Source: Brevibacillus sp042683565 (GTDB taxonomy: Bacteria > Bacillota > Bacilli > Brevibacillales > Brevibacillaceae). Taken from it: a stretch of 64,000 nucleotides of DNA. The stretch is taken from the NCBI RefSeq assembly GCF_042683565.1, contig NZ_JBHUJW010000043.1, positions 868,001-932,000 on the forward strand, written 5' to 3'. The position numbers and the translations under genes were made by a program. Below, piece by piece: positions 53,382 through 62,087 of this stretch. The notes beneath the pieces were generated by a model. The model had not been told where the DNA came from. It ran no database searches and saw only the letters and a program-made list of their open reading frames with translations. The stretch's first letter is position 1. Every line of letters starts with the position of its first letter.

Positions 53382-55532
53382 TTAACGGTATACGTATACG
53401 CTGGAAGTTTTGGCATCCCAGCCGACTTTATAGCCAAGGTTGTCCGTCACAAACCGGACCGGAATCATCGGCATGCCCTCTTTCAAGACGACTGGAGCAG
53501 GAAGTGTCACTTCCTGGCTTCCGATTCGCGCTTTGTTGGAGCCGACCGAGAATTTCAACACTTTCGTTCCGCTGATGATCGCAACGGACTGGTTGTTCCA
53601 TTGGGTAGTCAGCGCCAGTGCTTCCTTGAAGAATTGCGCTGGAACCATGGTCGTGTTGCCTCCTGCGAGGTAAGGCGCCACTTGCAGCGGATATGACTTG
53701 CCGTGCAGGGTGAACGACTTCGCATTTACTTTAAACAACGCAGCATTCGCCGGTACCGCCGCGGAAGGCTGTGCTGGCGTCGTTGGTTGAACTGGCGCCG
53801 GAGTCGCTGGCTGTGCCGGGGCAGGCATGCCTACGCCGACAGCACGGGCGAATTGCAGCCCTTTCTCCTCGGAAGTATATACGCTGATGCTGTATGCGTT
53901 TTTCACGGTCGGGTTCACGATATTCGCGGTCGCCGCGATGGCCACGTTGGCAGCTGTAGCGGCAGGAATGTCCTGGGACGGATACACCAGCACGTTTTGT
54001 CCGCGGACAGCCACGTAGTTGGCCGCTACGCCGTTTACGCTGATGCTGGTCGGAGCGATATACGCAGGCACTTTATAGCCTGCCGGGAATACCAGCTCGA
54101 TAAAGTCGCGCTGCTTCGCCAGCCCGACACCCAAGCCTTTGATCGCGACATTGACACCGGTCGTCTGGCCGAGCGCCGTGTTCGTCAAGGTGATGGTAGC
54201 CGTGCTGTTATTGACGACTTGTCCTGGCGTCGGAGTCGAAGGAGCAGGTGTCGTTGGCGTCGTCGGAGTCACGGTACCGCCGCCGATCGAGAACGCTTTG
54301 GAAGTAATCGTCTTGCCGTCCACCGTCGCTTTCAGCGTGTAGGAACCAGCCGTTTTCGGGTTGGTGATCCAGGCTGTGTAGGCCACCACTACTTTCACAT
54401 TGCTATCTGCGCTGAAATTGCTCGGAGTCGTGATGTATACCTTGTTGCCCAGGGCACCCACTTTTTTCGGCGTTTTGCCGTTGACCGTAAAGTCGGATGG
54501 ACTCAGAATCATCGGAACCATCTCGGCCGATGGGAACTCGATGATCAAATCAGAATCCGCCTGCAATTTTTTATTGCCGAAATCCGTTTCAAATGTATAG
54601 CTGGAGCGTGCTCCTGCAGTCGGATCGGACAAGTTCACGGTATAGTCCCCGTTTACCGTCGACGTACTGGAGCTCGATTTTGTGATGTCGAACGATTCGG
54701 ACTCGTATGTAGTTCCGTCGTATTTCACCTTGAAGGTGTAATCATCTGCCTTTTCCGGGTTGGTGATGCCGGCGGATTTCAGGAATTCCAGGTCGAGGTA
54801 GTCGTCCCCGTCAGCACCGTTTGGCACTTTGATAGTCACTTCATCGCCGTCTACATCGACGGATTTGGCTGTATTCCCGTTTACTTTGACATCGGATTCG
54901 TCGATGCTGCTTGGAAGCATATCTTCGTCCGGGAAAATGACAGTGATGGTTTTCCCCGCTTCCAGCTTGTCTTTGCCATCGAGGTCAAAGTCGCCCAGCT
55001 CTATGGAAACCTTTTCACCTGCTACTTGACTGCTCAACGATACGTCAAACTCATCGCTAGAACTGCTATCGTCTTCCTGGATGTCGACCTCGTCGTATTT
55101 AAACGTATTCTCTGAGGAGGTTTTCACGCCGACCTCGTATGTGTCCTCATCGTCCGGATTCGTAATGCCGTCCGAAATGGTGATCTCAAGGTCCTCTCCC
55201 TTATCGATCGGCTCGTCCAGCGTGATGATGATTTCGTTGCCATCCACCTCTACGTCATCGATGTCGTATCCGTCAATTTCCACGTCAGAGTCGTCGATAG
55301 AGTCGTCGACGTCGTAAGCGGAGTCAAACTTGATCGTGATCGTATCCCCTTCATCGAGGTCCTTGCCTGTCGTAAACTCAATCGTGTATTCGCTGTCTTC
55401 TCCAGCCGTTTCATCATCCGCCGTCACAGTCACGCTCGACAGCGCGCTGGCTTGCTGCGGAACAACCACCAAAGGAGTAGCTGCCAGTGCAGAAGCAAGC
55501 ACAATCGGCAATGCTTTTTTGCTCTTTTCCAT
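53382..55532 (-). CDS. secreted protein with four tandem repeats and a copper-amine-oxidase-N-like domain
   Basis: A 716-residue exported protein. The signal peptide MEKSKKALPIVLASALAATP ends near AQA-like residue 30. Four repeats of about 110 residues follow (about 31-150, 160-283, 295-415, 441-562), each closing with a copy of ITNP...Y (GITNPDDEDTY, GITNPEKADDY, WITNPKTAGSY, NIVNPTVKNAY). Repeat 1 is extremely rich in Asp and Glu, repeat 2 less so, and repeats 3 and 4 are nearly neutral. A Thr/Pro linker separates repeats 3 and 4, a Pro/Ala linker follows repeat 4, and the C-terminal domain (about 598-716) looks like the copper amine oxidase N-terminal domain common in Paenibacillaceae wall proteins. 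No SLH or LPxTG motif is seen. Role unknown; an acidic calcium-binding or adhesive wall protein is possible. Confidence 0.8.
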   Translation of the reverse strand: MEKSKKALPIVLASALAATPLVVVPQQASALSSVTVTADDETAGEDSEYTIEFTTGKDLDEGDTITIKFDSAYDVDDSIDDSDVEIDGYDIDDVEVDGNEIIITLDEPIDKGEDLEITISDGITNPDDEDTYEVGVKTSSENTFKYDEVDIQEDDSSSSDEFDVSLSSQVAGEKVSIELGDFDLDGKDKLEAGKTITVIFPDEDMLPSSIDESDVKVNGNTAKSVDVDGDEVTIKVPNGADGDDYLDLEFLKSAGITNPEKADDYTFKVKYDGTTYESESFDITKSSSSTSTVNGDYTVNLSDPTAGARSSYTFETDFGNKKLQADSDLIIEFPSAEMVPMILSPSDFTVNGKTPKKVGALGNKVYITTPSNFSADSNVKVVVAYTAWITNPKTAGSYTLKATVDGKTITSKAFSIGGGTVTPTTPTTPAPSTPTPGQVVNNSTATITLTNTALGQTTGVNVAIKGLGVGLAKQRDFIELVFPAGYKVPAYIAPTSISVNGVAANYVAVRGQNVLVYPSQDIPAATAANVAIAATANIVNPTVKNAYSISVYTSEEKGLQFARAVGVGMPAPAQPATPAPVQPTTPAQPSAAVPANAALFKVNAKSFTLHGKSYPLQVAPYLAGGNTTMVPAQFFKEALALTTQWNNQSVAIISGTKVLKFSVGSNKARIGSQEVTLPAPVVLKEGMPMIPVRFVTDNLGYKVGWDAKTSSVYVYR

Positions 55533-55546
55533 GTTTTTCCTCCCAC

Positions 55547-55563
55547 ATTGACCCAAAGTCAAT
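55547..55563 (-). repeat. short inverted repeat beside the ribosome site of the surface-protein gene
   Basis: ATTGAC and GTCAAT flank a five-base spacer directly upstream of GGGAGG. It could be an operator or an RNA hairpin that controls translation. Confidence 0.4.
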
Positions 55564-55735
55564 AACTTTCTCTATTAGCAGAACGCTACCAGTTTACCAT
55601 AAATGCTTTCTGCTGGAAATCTGTTCTGCGGAAAATAATAGACTCCCTGCCTACATTCGGTTAGACGCAGCGATTCGGCAAAAAGTTACATCAGTTTCTA
55701 GGAGCGGCAAAAAATTTTTTCGTTTTTCGCCGCCC

Positions 55736-55772
55736 AAAATAGAAAAGGCCAGACCTGTAAAAGCGTCTGACC
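55736..55772 (-). terminator. terminator of the bkd operon
   Basis: GGTCAGAC and GTCTGGCC pair around a short loop, followed on the minus strand by TTTTCTATTTT. It lies nine bases after the bkdB stop. Confidence 0.85.
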
Positions 55773-55780
55773 TCGAATTT

Positions 55781-57124
55781 CTAGTACAGCTTGGTATCTG
55801 GCCCGATCGACTCCAGCTTCTGCTTGACGCTCTGCAGGAAACGTCCGCAAATAAGTCCGTCGAGTACGCGGTGATCCAGCGACATGCACAGATTGACCAT
55901 GGAACGGATCGCGATCATGTCGTTGATGACCACAGGGCGTTTCACAATGGACTCGACACTGAGAATCGCCGCCTGCGGCGAATTGATAATCGGCTGGGAC
56001 TGGATCGACCCGAAAGAACCGGTGTTGTTTACGGTGAACGTGCCGCCTGTCATGTCCTCCATCGTCAGCTTGCCTGCACGGGTGCGGGCAGCCAGATCAT
56101 CCACAGCTTTCGCAATGCCAAGGATCGACTTCTGGTCGGCGTCCTTGATGACCGGTACGTACAGGGCGTCTTCTGTCGACACCGCGATGGAGATGTTGAT
56201 GTTTTTCCTGACGATGATCTTGTCTCCGGCCCATGTGGAGTTGATCATCGGATATTCTTTGAGCGCCTCTACCGCCGCCTTGATGAAGAACGGCAGGAAC
56301 GTCAGGTTGATTCCTTCCTTGCGGGCGAACTCGCCTTTTACCTGGTTGCGGAAGTTGACCAGATTGGTCACGTCCACCTCGACCATCGTCCAGGCATGCG
56401 GCGCCTCGTGCTTGCTTTGGACCATCCGGCTGGCAATCGTGCGGCGAACCGGCGTAACCGGGATGATCTGATCGCCGGTACCGGCTGTGACTGCTGGCGA
56501 AGCTGCCGATGCAGCTGGCGCGCTGGGGGCGGAGGCAGCCGCAGGTTGTGCTTCTGCCGAGGCAGGCACAACTGGCGCTGGTTGCTCGGCTGCTGCCGGT
56601 TGCACAGCGGACAGCTGTTGTCCGCCAGCGTCGATGATCGCCTGCACGTCTCTTCTCGTCACGCGACCACCCGCACCTGTTCCTGTCACGCGGGACAGGT
56701 CGATGCCATGCTCCTGAGACAAGGCCAACACGGCAGGAGAATAGCGCTGCTTTCCTGCATGCTGTGCAGGAGCGGCCACCTTCGCCGCTGCCTGGTTCGA
56801 CTGCTGGGGCCCCGCTTGCACAGCGGCCGCCGGAGCAGCTGCGGCTGGTGCTTCTGGCTGTGCTGCCGGAGCATCTCCCGCTTCTGCACCTTCCTCAATG
56901 TACAAAATCAACGCGCCGACTGCGACCGTCTCGCCTTCCGGAACGACGATTTCAGTGACACGGCCCGAGACAGTGGAAGGGACCTCTGCGTTTACTTTAT
57001 CCGTTGTCACTTCTGCCAGCGGGTCGTATTTTTTGACGGTATCTCCTACTTTGACCAGCCATTTGCTGATCGTGCCCTCCGTTACACTCTCACCGAGTTG
57101 GGGCATTAGCACTTTCGTTGCCAT
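55781..57124 (-). CDS. bkdB: branched-chain 2-oxoacid dehydrogenase E2 (acyltransferase)
   Basis: A 447-residue core subunit that transfers the branched acyl group to CoA. The N-terminal lipoyl domain carries the lipoylated Lys43 in TTDKVNAE. Ala/Pro-rich linkers surround a peripheral subunit-binding domain (about 128-160, YSPAVLALSQEHGIDL) and a C-terminal catalytic domain ends with the active-site SLDHRVLDG. ATG at 57124 is ten bases from GGAGG; a TTG two codons earlier is possible. It is last in the operon. Confidence 0.94.
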   Translation of the reverse strand: MATKVLMPQLGESVTEGTISKWLVKVGDTVKKYDPLAEVTTDKVNAEVPSTVSGRVTEIVVPEGETVAVGALILYIEEGAEAGDAPAAQPEAPAAAAPAAAVQAGPQQSNQAAAKVAAPAQHAGKQRYSPAVLALSQEHGIDLSRVTGTGAGGRVTRRDVQAIIDAGGQQLSAVQPAAAEQPAPVVPASAEAQPAAASAPSAPAASAASPAVTAGTGDQIIPVTPVRRTIASRMVQSKHEAPHAWTMVEVDVTNLVNFRNQVKGEFARKEGINLTFLPFFIKAAVEALKEYPMINSTWAGDKIIVRKNINISIAVSTEDALYVPVIKDADQKSILGIAKAVDDLAARTRAGKLTMEDMTGGTFTVNNTGSFGSIQSQPIINSPQAAILSVESIVKRPVVINDMIAIRSMVNLCMSLDHRVLDGLICGRFLQSVKQKLESIGPDTKLY

Positions 57125-57144
57125 GATCAAAGGTCCTCCTCGCC

Positions 57145-58128
57145 TTAAAAGTTGGCCAATTCCCGCATCGCTTCCAGCACTTTATCCGGGTTCAGCATAA
57201 AGAATTTTTCCATTGGCGGGCTGTACGGCATAGCCGGTACATCAGGACCACACAGGCGCTTGATCGGCGCATCGAGGTCAAACAGACACTGCTCGGCAAT
57301 GATCGCTGCAACTTCGCCGCCGACGCCGCCTTCTTTGTTGTCTTCGTGCACGATCAGCACTTTTCCGGTCTTGGAGGCAGCTTCCGCGATTGCCTCCTTG
57401 TCCAGCGGGTACAGCGTGCGCAGGTCGAGGACGTGCGCGCTGATGCCTTCCTGCGCCAGCTTTTCCGCTGCCTGCAGGCAGAAGTGCAGCGTCAGTCCGT
57501 ACGAAATGACCGTGATGTCCGTCCCTTCCCGTTTCACGTCTGCCTTGCCGATCGGCAGGACGTAATCGTGTTCGGGCACTTCGCCTTTAATCAGGCGGTA
57601 GCAGCGTTTATGTTCAAAAAAGAGCACCGGATCGTCGTCGCGGATCGCTGCCTTGAGCAGCCCTTTTGCGTCGTACGGCGTGGACGGCGCCACGACTTTC
57701 AGACCGGGAACGTTCGTAAACATCGCTTCTACCGATTGCGAGTGGTAGAGCGCGCCGTGCACGCCGCCCCCGAAAGGCGCGCGGATCGTGATCGGGCAGT
57801 TCCAGTCGTTGTTGGAGCGATAGCGCATTTTCGCCGCTTCGCTGACGATCTGGTTCACGGCCGGCATGATGAAATCAGCGAACTGGATTTCCGCGATCGG
57901 GCGCATGCCGTAAGCTGCCGCACCAATCCCCACGCCGACGATCGCCGATTCTGCAAGCGGCGTGTCGATTACGCGCTCCTCGCCAAACTCCTCAATCAAT
58001 CCCACGGTGGCGCGAAACACACCGCCGCGCACGCCGACGTCTTCACCGAGCACAAAAACATTAGGATCGCGACGCATTTCTTCCCGCATCGCCATCGTAA
58101 TCGCATCAATAAACGAAATGACCGCCAT
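57145..58128 (-). CDS. bkdAB: branched-chain 2-oxoacid dehydrogenase E1 beta
   Basis: A 327-residue subunit of the thiamine-diphosphate-dependent decarboxylase. Typical segments are VFVLGEDVGVRGGVF near residue 24, DTPLAESAIVGVGIGAA near 55 and the substrate-loop PFGGGVHGALYHSQS near 120. It forms an alpha2-beta2 tetramer with BkdAA and decarboxylates the oxoacids of Leu, Ile and Val. It lies 20 bases upstream of bkdB. Confidence 0.95.
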   Translation of the reverse strand: MAVISFIDAITMAMREEMRRDPNVFVLGEDVGVRGGVFRATVGLIEEFGEERVIDTPLAESAIVGVGIGAAAYGMRPIAEIQFADFIMPAVNQIVSEAAKMRYRSNNDWNCPITIRAPFGGGVHGALYHSQSVEAMFTNVPGLKVVAPSTPYDAKGLLKAAIRDDDPVLFFEHKRCYRLIKGEVPEHDYVLPIGKADVKREGTDITVISYGLTLHFCLQAAEKLAQEGISAHVLDLRTLYPLDKEAIAEAASKTGKVLIVHEDNKEGGVGGEVAAIIAEQCLFDLDAPIKRLCGPDVPAMPYSPPMEKFFMLNPDKVLEAMRELANF

Positions 58129-58142
58129 CTGGCTCCCCCCCT

Positions 58143-59135
58143 TTATTTCCCGTATACGTGTGTCAGCGTAGATTCCGGCGTCGGATACGGCGCATTCTCT
58201 GCATATTCCGTCGCTTCGTCCACTTCCAGCTGCACGCGCGCCAGCATATCTTTTTCCGTACTTTCGTCAAGCAAGCCGACTTCCCGCAAATAAGCGGCGA
58301 ACACGATCAACGGGTCGTTCTTTTTCGCTTCCTCGACTTCTTCACGCGTCCGGTACACACGGTCGTCATCGTCGCTGGAGTGTGGAACCAGCCGGTACAC
58401 CACGGCTTCGATCAAGGTTGGACCTTCACCTCTGCGGGCGCGCTCGACCGCTTCTTTCATGACGCGGTACACTTCGATCGGATCGTTGCCATCCACGCTC
58501 ACGCCCTGGAAGCCGTATCCGATGGCACGGTCTGCCACGCTTTCGCAGGCGAGCTGCTTTTTCAGCGGCACCGAGATCGCGTACTTGTTGTTTTCGCAGA
58601 AGAAGATGACTGGCAGCTTGTGCACCCCGGCAAAGTTCGCCCCTTCGTGGAAATCACCCTGGTTGCTGGAGCCTTCGCCGAAAGAAGCGTAGACGACGAA
58701 ATCCTTTTGCTGCATTTTCCCTGCCAAGGCCATCCCGACCGCATGCGGGACCTGGGTCGTCACCGGCGAGGAACCGGTCAAAATGTTGTATTTTTTTCCG
58801 CCGAAGTGGCCAGGCATCTGACGCCCGCCGCTGTTCGGATCTTCTACTTTCGCAAAAGCGGACAGCATGCAGTCGCGGGCCGTCTGTCCGAATACCAGTA
58901 CCAGTCCGAGGTCACGATAGTACGGGCACAAGTAATCTTTCCCGACTTCCAGGGCGAAGGCGGCTCCTACCTGTGCTGCCTCCTGCCCCTGGCAGGAAAT
59001 CACGAACGGAACTTTCCCCGCACGGTTCAGCAGCCACTGGCGCTCGTCAATTTTACGCGCGAGCAGCATGTAATAATACATGTCGAGCACTTGCGCGTCC
59101 GTCAAACCTACTTGTTCATGACGCTTGGTTGTCAT
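58143..59135 (-). CDS. bkdAA: branched-chain 2-oxoacid dehydrogenase E1 alpha
   Basis: A 330-residue subunit that binds thiamine diphosphate. The cofactor motif is GEGSSNQGDFHEGANFAGV near residue 155, ending in FFCENNKYAISVP. The phosphorylation-loop region YRLVPHSSDDDDRVYR near 250 is characteristic of branched-chain rather than pyruvate E1. Together with BkdAB it forms the E1 component. It lies about 18 bases after lpdV. Confidence 0.95.
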   Translation of the reverse strand: MTTKRHEQVGLTDAQVLDMYYYMLLARKIDERQWLLNRAGKVPFVISCQGQEAAQVGAAFALEVGKDYLCPYYRDLGLVLVFGQTARDCMLSAFAKVEDPNSGGRQMPGHFGGKKYNILTGSSPVTTQVPHAVGMALAGKMQQKDFVVYASFGEGSSNQGDFHEGANFAGVHKLPVIFFCENNKYAISVPLKKQLACESVADRAIGYGFQGVSVDGNDPIEVYRVMKEAVERARRGEGPTLIEAVVYRLVPHSSDDDDRVYRTREEVEEAKKNDPLIVFAAYLREVGLLDESTEKDMLARVQLEVDEATEYAENAPYPTPESTLTHVYGK

Positions 59136-59153
59136 CGTCGGTTCCCCTCCTCG

Positions 59154-60575
59154 CTAATTGTGAATCGCTTTTCCATCAACGGCCAATGCCGCTTCCATCA
59201 ACGCTTCCGACAGCGTCGGGTGAGGGTGGATCGTCGTGCCGATCTCCCACGGTGTCGCATCGAGCACGCGCGCCAGACCTGCTTCCGAAATCATGTCGGT
59301 TACATGCGGCCCGATCATATGAACACCGAGCAAATCGTTCGTTCTGGCATCCACGACGACTTTGACAAAACCGTCGTTTTCACCGTGTACCAACGCTTTC
59401 CCCAACGGCTTGAAGCTGAATTTGCCGACCTTGACATCGAACCCTTGTTCCTTCGCTTCCTTTTCCGTCAGGCCGACGTTCGCCACTTCCGGACGGCTGT
59501 ACGTGCACTTCGGTACTTTCGTGTAGTCCATCGGATGCGGCTGAAGTCCAGCCATGTGCTCCACCGCCAGAATGCCTTCATGGGCAGCCACGTGCGCCAG
59601 TTGCAAGCCGCCGATGACATCCCCGATCGCGTAGATGTGCGATTCGGCTGTCTGAAAATGTTCGTTGACGACTACAACGCCGCGCTCGACCTTGATCTCG
59701 GTCGCCTCCAGCCCGATGTTTTCCACATTCGCTTGCCGGCCGACGGATACGAGCACCTTTTGCGCTTCAAAGGACAGCACGCCGCTTCCCGTCTCTGCCT
59801 GAAGCATGACGCGCCCTTCCCCTTTTTCCAGCGATTCGGGCAGTACCTTGGCCGACGTGACGATGTTGACTTTGCGTTTTTTCAAGAGGCGGGTCAGCTC
59901 TTTGCTCACTTCTTCATCTTCCAACGGCAGGATGCGATCCGCGTATTCCACGACTGTGACCTCCACCCCAAAATCATTCAGCATGGACGCCCATTCGATG
60001 CCGATTACACCGCCGCCCACGATGATGACCGACTCGGGCAGCTGCTCCCATTGCAAGGCTTCGTCGCTGGTCACGACGTACGAGCCGTCAATGACGAGTC
60101 CCGGCAACGTGCGCGGGCGCGATCCAGTCGCAAGCAAAAGGAAGCGCGGGACGATGATCTCCTGGTCCCCGTTTTCCTTTTCGATGCGCACAGCGCCTGC
60201 CTGCGGCGAAAAGATGGATGGGCCCATGACGCGGCCAAAGCCTTCAAAGACGGTGATGCTGCCTTTTTTCATCAGATACTGGACCCCTTTGTGCAGCTGC
60301 TCGATGATGCCTTGCTTCCGTTCCTGGATCTTGGCGAAATCGTAGCCGACTTCTCCCGCGATCACCCCGTATTTGTCGCTTTCTTTCAGCGTGGCAAACA
60401 CTTCGGCGCTGCGCAACAGCGCCTTGGACGGAATGCAGCCGCGGTGCAGACATGTCCCGCCCAGCTTTTCCTTTTCCACGATCGCCACCTTCATCCCGAG
60501 CTGGGAGGCGCGAATCGCCGCTACATAGCCCCCGGTTCCCCCGCCCAAAACGACCAGATCAAACTCTTGAGACAT
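59154..60575 (-). CDS. lpdV: dihydrolipoyl dehydrogenase of the bkd complex
   Basis: A 473-residue FAD enzyme (E3) that reoxidises the lipoyl arm. An N-terminal FAD motif GGGTGGYVAAIRA is followed by the redox disulfide Cys42 and Cys47 in GGTCLHRGCIPSK, an NAD-binding GGGVIGIEWASML near 185, and the C-terminal HxxxxE in TIHPHPTLSEAL. It is second in the operon, 184 bases after bcd. Confidence 0.95.
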   Translation of the reverse strand: MSQEFDLVVLGGGTGGYVAAIRASQLGMKVAIVEKEKLGGTCLHRGCIPSKALLRSAEVFATLKESDKYGVIAGEVGYDFAKIQERKQGIIEQLHKGVQYLMKKGSITVFEGFGRVMGPSIFSPQAGAVRIEKENGDQEIIVPRFLLLATGSRPRTLPGLVIDGSYVVTSDEALQWEQLPESVIIVGGGVIGIEWASMLNDFGVEVTVVEYADRILPLEDEEVSKELTRLLKKRKVNIVTSAKVLPESLEKGEGRVMLQAETGSGVLSFEAQKVLVSVGRQANVENIGLEATEIKVERGVVVVNEHFQTAESHIYAIGDVIGGLQLAHVAAHEGILAVEHMAGLQPHPMDYTKVPKCTYSRPEVANVGLTEKEAKEQGFDVKVGKFSFKPLGKALVHGENDGFVKVVVDARTNDLLGVHMIGPHVTDMISEAGLARVLDATPWEIGTTIHPHPTLSEALMEAALAVDGKAIHN

Positions 60576-60704
60576 ATTCGATCTCTCCCTTCCTTACGAA
60601 AACCTCCAGCGAAATACCACGAGGATGGGCGACCGGTCATTTGGACTCTCCATCACATGGTTTCAAGCGAATACGAATATTCAAAGAACGATGCGCATGC
60701 ACAT

Positions 60705-60741
60705 CCCCTTAGCCGCGAGCCTGTGCGCACGGCCAAAGGGG
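60705..60741 (-). repeat. hairpin in the bcd-lpdV gap
   Basis: CCCCTT-AGCC and GGCC-AAAGGGG pair around about 16 bases. No T-run follows on the minus strand, so it is a processing or stability element rather than a terminator. The gap, 184 bases, is where B. subtilis carries buk. Confidence 0.5.
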
Positions 60742-60759
60742 GCTGGCAAGCTTTGCTAC

Positions 60760-61851
60760 CTAGCGATGATAAACAGTCTTGCCGTTTTGCAGGAAAGTAT
60801 TACGCGATTTGGCCACGCTGGCAATTCTCTCTTCCGCCATGCGGTCCGCAGCCTGGTAGGAAGCCATGCCGTCGCGCTCGGCGATCTCGAATACTTTGAG
60901 GATATTGTCGTAGATCGTCTCGACTTTTTTCAGGGCGCGCTCGCGGTTGTAGCCTTGCAGCTCGTCAGCCACGTTGATAACACCGCCCGCATTGATGACA
61001 TAGTCTGGCGCGTAAATGATGCCCATGTTGTGGATTTGGTCGCCATGCCGCTCTTCTTTCAGCTGGTTGTTGGCGGCACCTGCGATCACTTTTGCTTTCA
61101 GCAGCGGAATCGTGTCGTCGTTGATGACAGCACCCAGCGCGCACGGAGAGAAAATGTCGCACTCGACGCCGAAGATTTCGTTCACGCCCACTGCTTTTGC
61201 TCCGAAGTCATTCACGGCGCGGTTGACGTTCTCTTCGTTGATGTCGGTGACGATCAGGTGAGCGCCTTCCTCATGCAGGTGACGGCACAGGTTGTAGGCG
61301 ACGTTCCCTACCCCTTGGACAGCTACGACACGTCCGGAGAGATCATCGGAGCCGAATGCGAGCTTGGCAGCTGCTTTCATCCCGCGGTAGACGCCGTAAG
61401 CCGTTACCGGCGACGGATTGCCGCTGGAACCAAACGCTGGCGATACTCCTGTCACGTAGTCTGTTTCCAGGTGGATCATATCCATGTCGGCAACAGTCGT
61501 ACCCACGTCTTCTGCCGTGATATAGCGACCGTTCAGCCCTTGGATGTAGCGGCCGAACGCGCGGAACAGCTCTTCGCTCTTGTGCTTGCGCGGATCGCCG
61601 ATGATGACGGCTTTTCCGCCGCCGATGTTGAGGCCTGCTGCCGCATTTTTGTATGTCATCCCGCGTCCGAGACGCAGTACGTCGATGATTGCTTCTTCTT
61701 CGGTTTTGTACGGCCACATGCGCGTACCGCCGAGCGCCGGGCCGAGTGTCGTATCATGAATGCATATAATGGCTTTCAAACCGGAATTTGCGTCCTGACA
61801 AAAAACCAGTTGTTCGTAGTCGTACTTTTGCATGTAATCAAAGATGTTCAC
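60760..61851 (-). CDS. bcd: leucine dehydrogenase
   Basis: A 363-residue NAD-dependent enzyme that deaminates Leu, Ile and Val to 2-oxoacids. It is very close to the Geobacillus enzyme: LGPALGGTRMWPY near residue 40, the catalytic lysine in GGGKAVIIGDPRKH near 80, and the Rossmann motif VAVQGVGNVAYNLCRHL near 180. Translation appears to start at GTG, eight bases after GGGAGG; no ATG upstream has a ribosome site. It is the first gene of the bkd operon, 95 bases downstream of a sigma-54 promoter. Confidence 0.95.
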   Translation of the reverse strand: MNIFDYMQKYDYEQLVFCQDANSGLKAIICIHDTTLGPALGGTRMWPYKTEEEAIIDVLRLGRGMTYKNAAAGLNIGGGKAVIIGDPRKHKSEELFRAFGRYIQGLNGRYITAEDVGTTVADMDMIHLETDYVTGVSPAFGSSGNPSPVTAYGVYRGMKAAAKLAFGSDDLSGRVVAVQGVGNVAYNLCRHLHEEGAHLIVTDINEENVNRAVNDFGAKAVGVNEIFGVECDIFSPCALGAVINDDTIPLLKAKVIAGAANNQLKEERHGDQIHNMGIIYAPDYVINAGGVINVADELQGYNRERALKKVETIYDNILKVFEIAERDGMASYQAADRMAEERIASVAKSRNTFLQNGKTVYHR

Positions 61852-61945
61852 TGAAGTGACCTCCCTAGTCTCGATCGTTGTCATCGTTGTTGTTCGTGGA
61901 TGTTTCACATGGGACCATTTTGATGATTCCCAGTGCATGAGGTAT

Positions 61946-61961
61946 TGCAAAAGTCATGCCA
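61946..61961 (-). promoter_or_regulatory. sigma-54 (SigL) promoter of the bcd-bkd operon
   Basis: On the minus strand TGGCAT-GACTT-TTGCA matches the -24/-12 consensus TGGCAC-N5-TTGCA in spacing and in all but one base. It lies 95 bases upstream of the bcd start and downstream of the activator-site array. Confidence 0.88.
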
Positions 61962-61976
61962 ATACATCCACCCATA

Positions 61977-61990
61977 TGAAAGCGCTTTAT
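61977..61990 (+). promoter_or_regulatory. cre-like catabolite-repression site
   Basis: TGAAAGCGCTTTAT fits the CcpA cre pattern (TGAAAGCGCTTTCA) at all but the last two positions. It lies between the activator array and the sigma-54 promoter, where a bound CcpA could block DNA looping. Confidence 0.55.
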
Positions 61991-62025
61991 TTTCCTCCAC
62001 ATCCACAAAATCTCCGGTTTGTCTA

Positions 62026-62078
62026 GCGTGCATTTTTTTGCACAAACACGCAAAGTATTGCATGCAAACTTTTGCACA
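62026..62078 (-). repeat. array of TTTGC/GCAAA inverted repeats, probable BkdR activator sites
   Basis: Within about 50 bases lie GTGCA-T6-TGCAC (62028-62043), TTTGC...GCAAA (62037-62054), TTGCATGCAA (62058-62067) and GCAAA-CT-TTTGC (62064-62075). They begin ten bases past the bkdR stop and 65-130 bases upstream of the sigma-54 promoter, the usual place for enhancer sites of such activators. Confidence 0.7.
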
Positions 62079-62087
62079 TTTGTCCGC

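Noticed and set aside
53382..55532. Possible S-layer protein with SLH anchor
   Set aside because: No SLH repeats, LPxTG or other known anchor is visible, so only a general secreted or wall-associated protein is claimed.
58158..60899. Very long plus-strand open frame (over 900 codons) across bkdAA and lpdV
   Set aside because: It is antisense to two well-conserved genes, lacks a ribosome site and has low-complexity composition typical of shadows in GC-rich coding DNA.
62026..62078. Repeat cluster considered as a CRISPR-like array
   Set aside because: The repeats are short, inverted and irregularly spaced, and the place upstream of a sigma-54 promoter fits activator sites.
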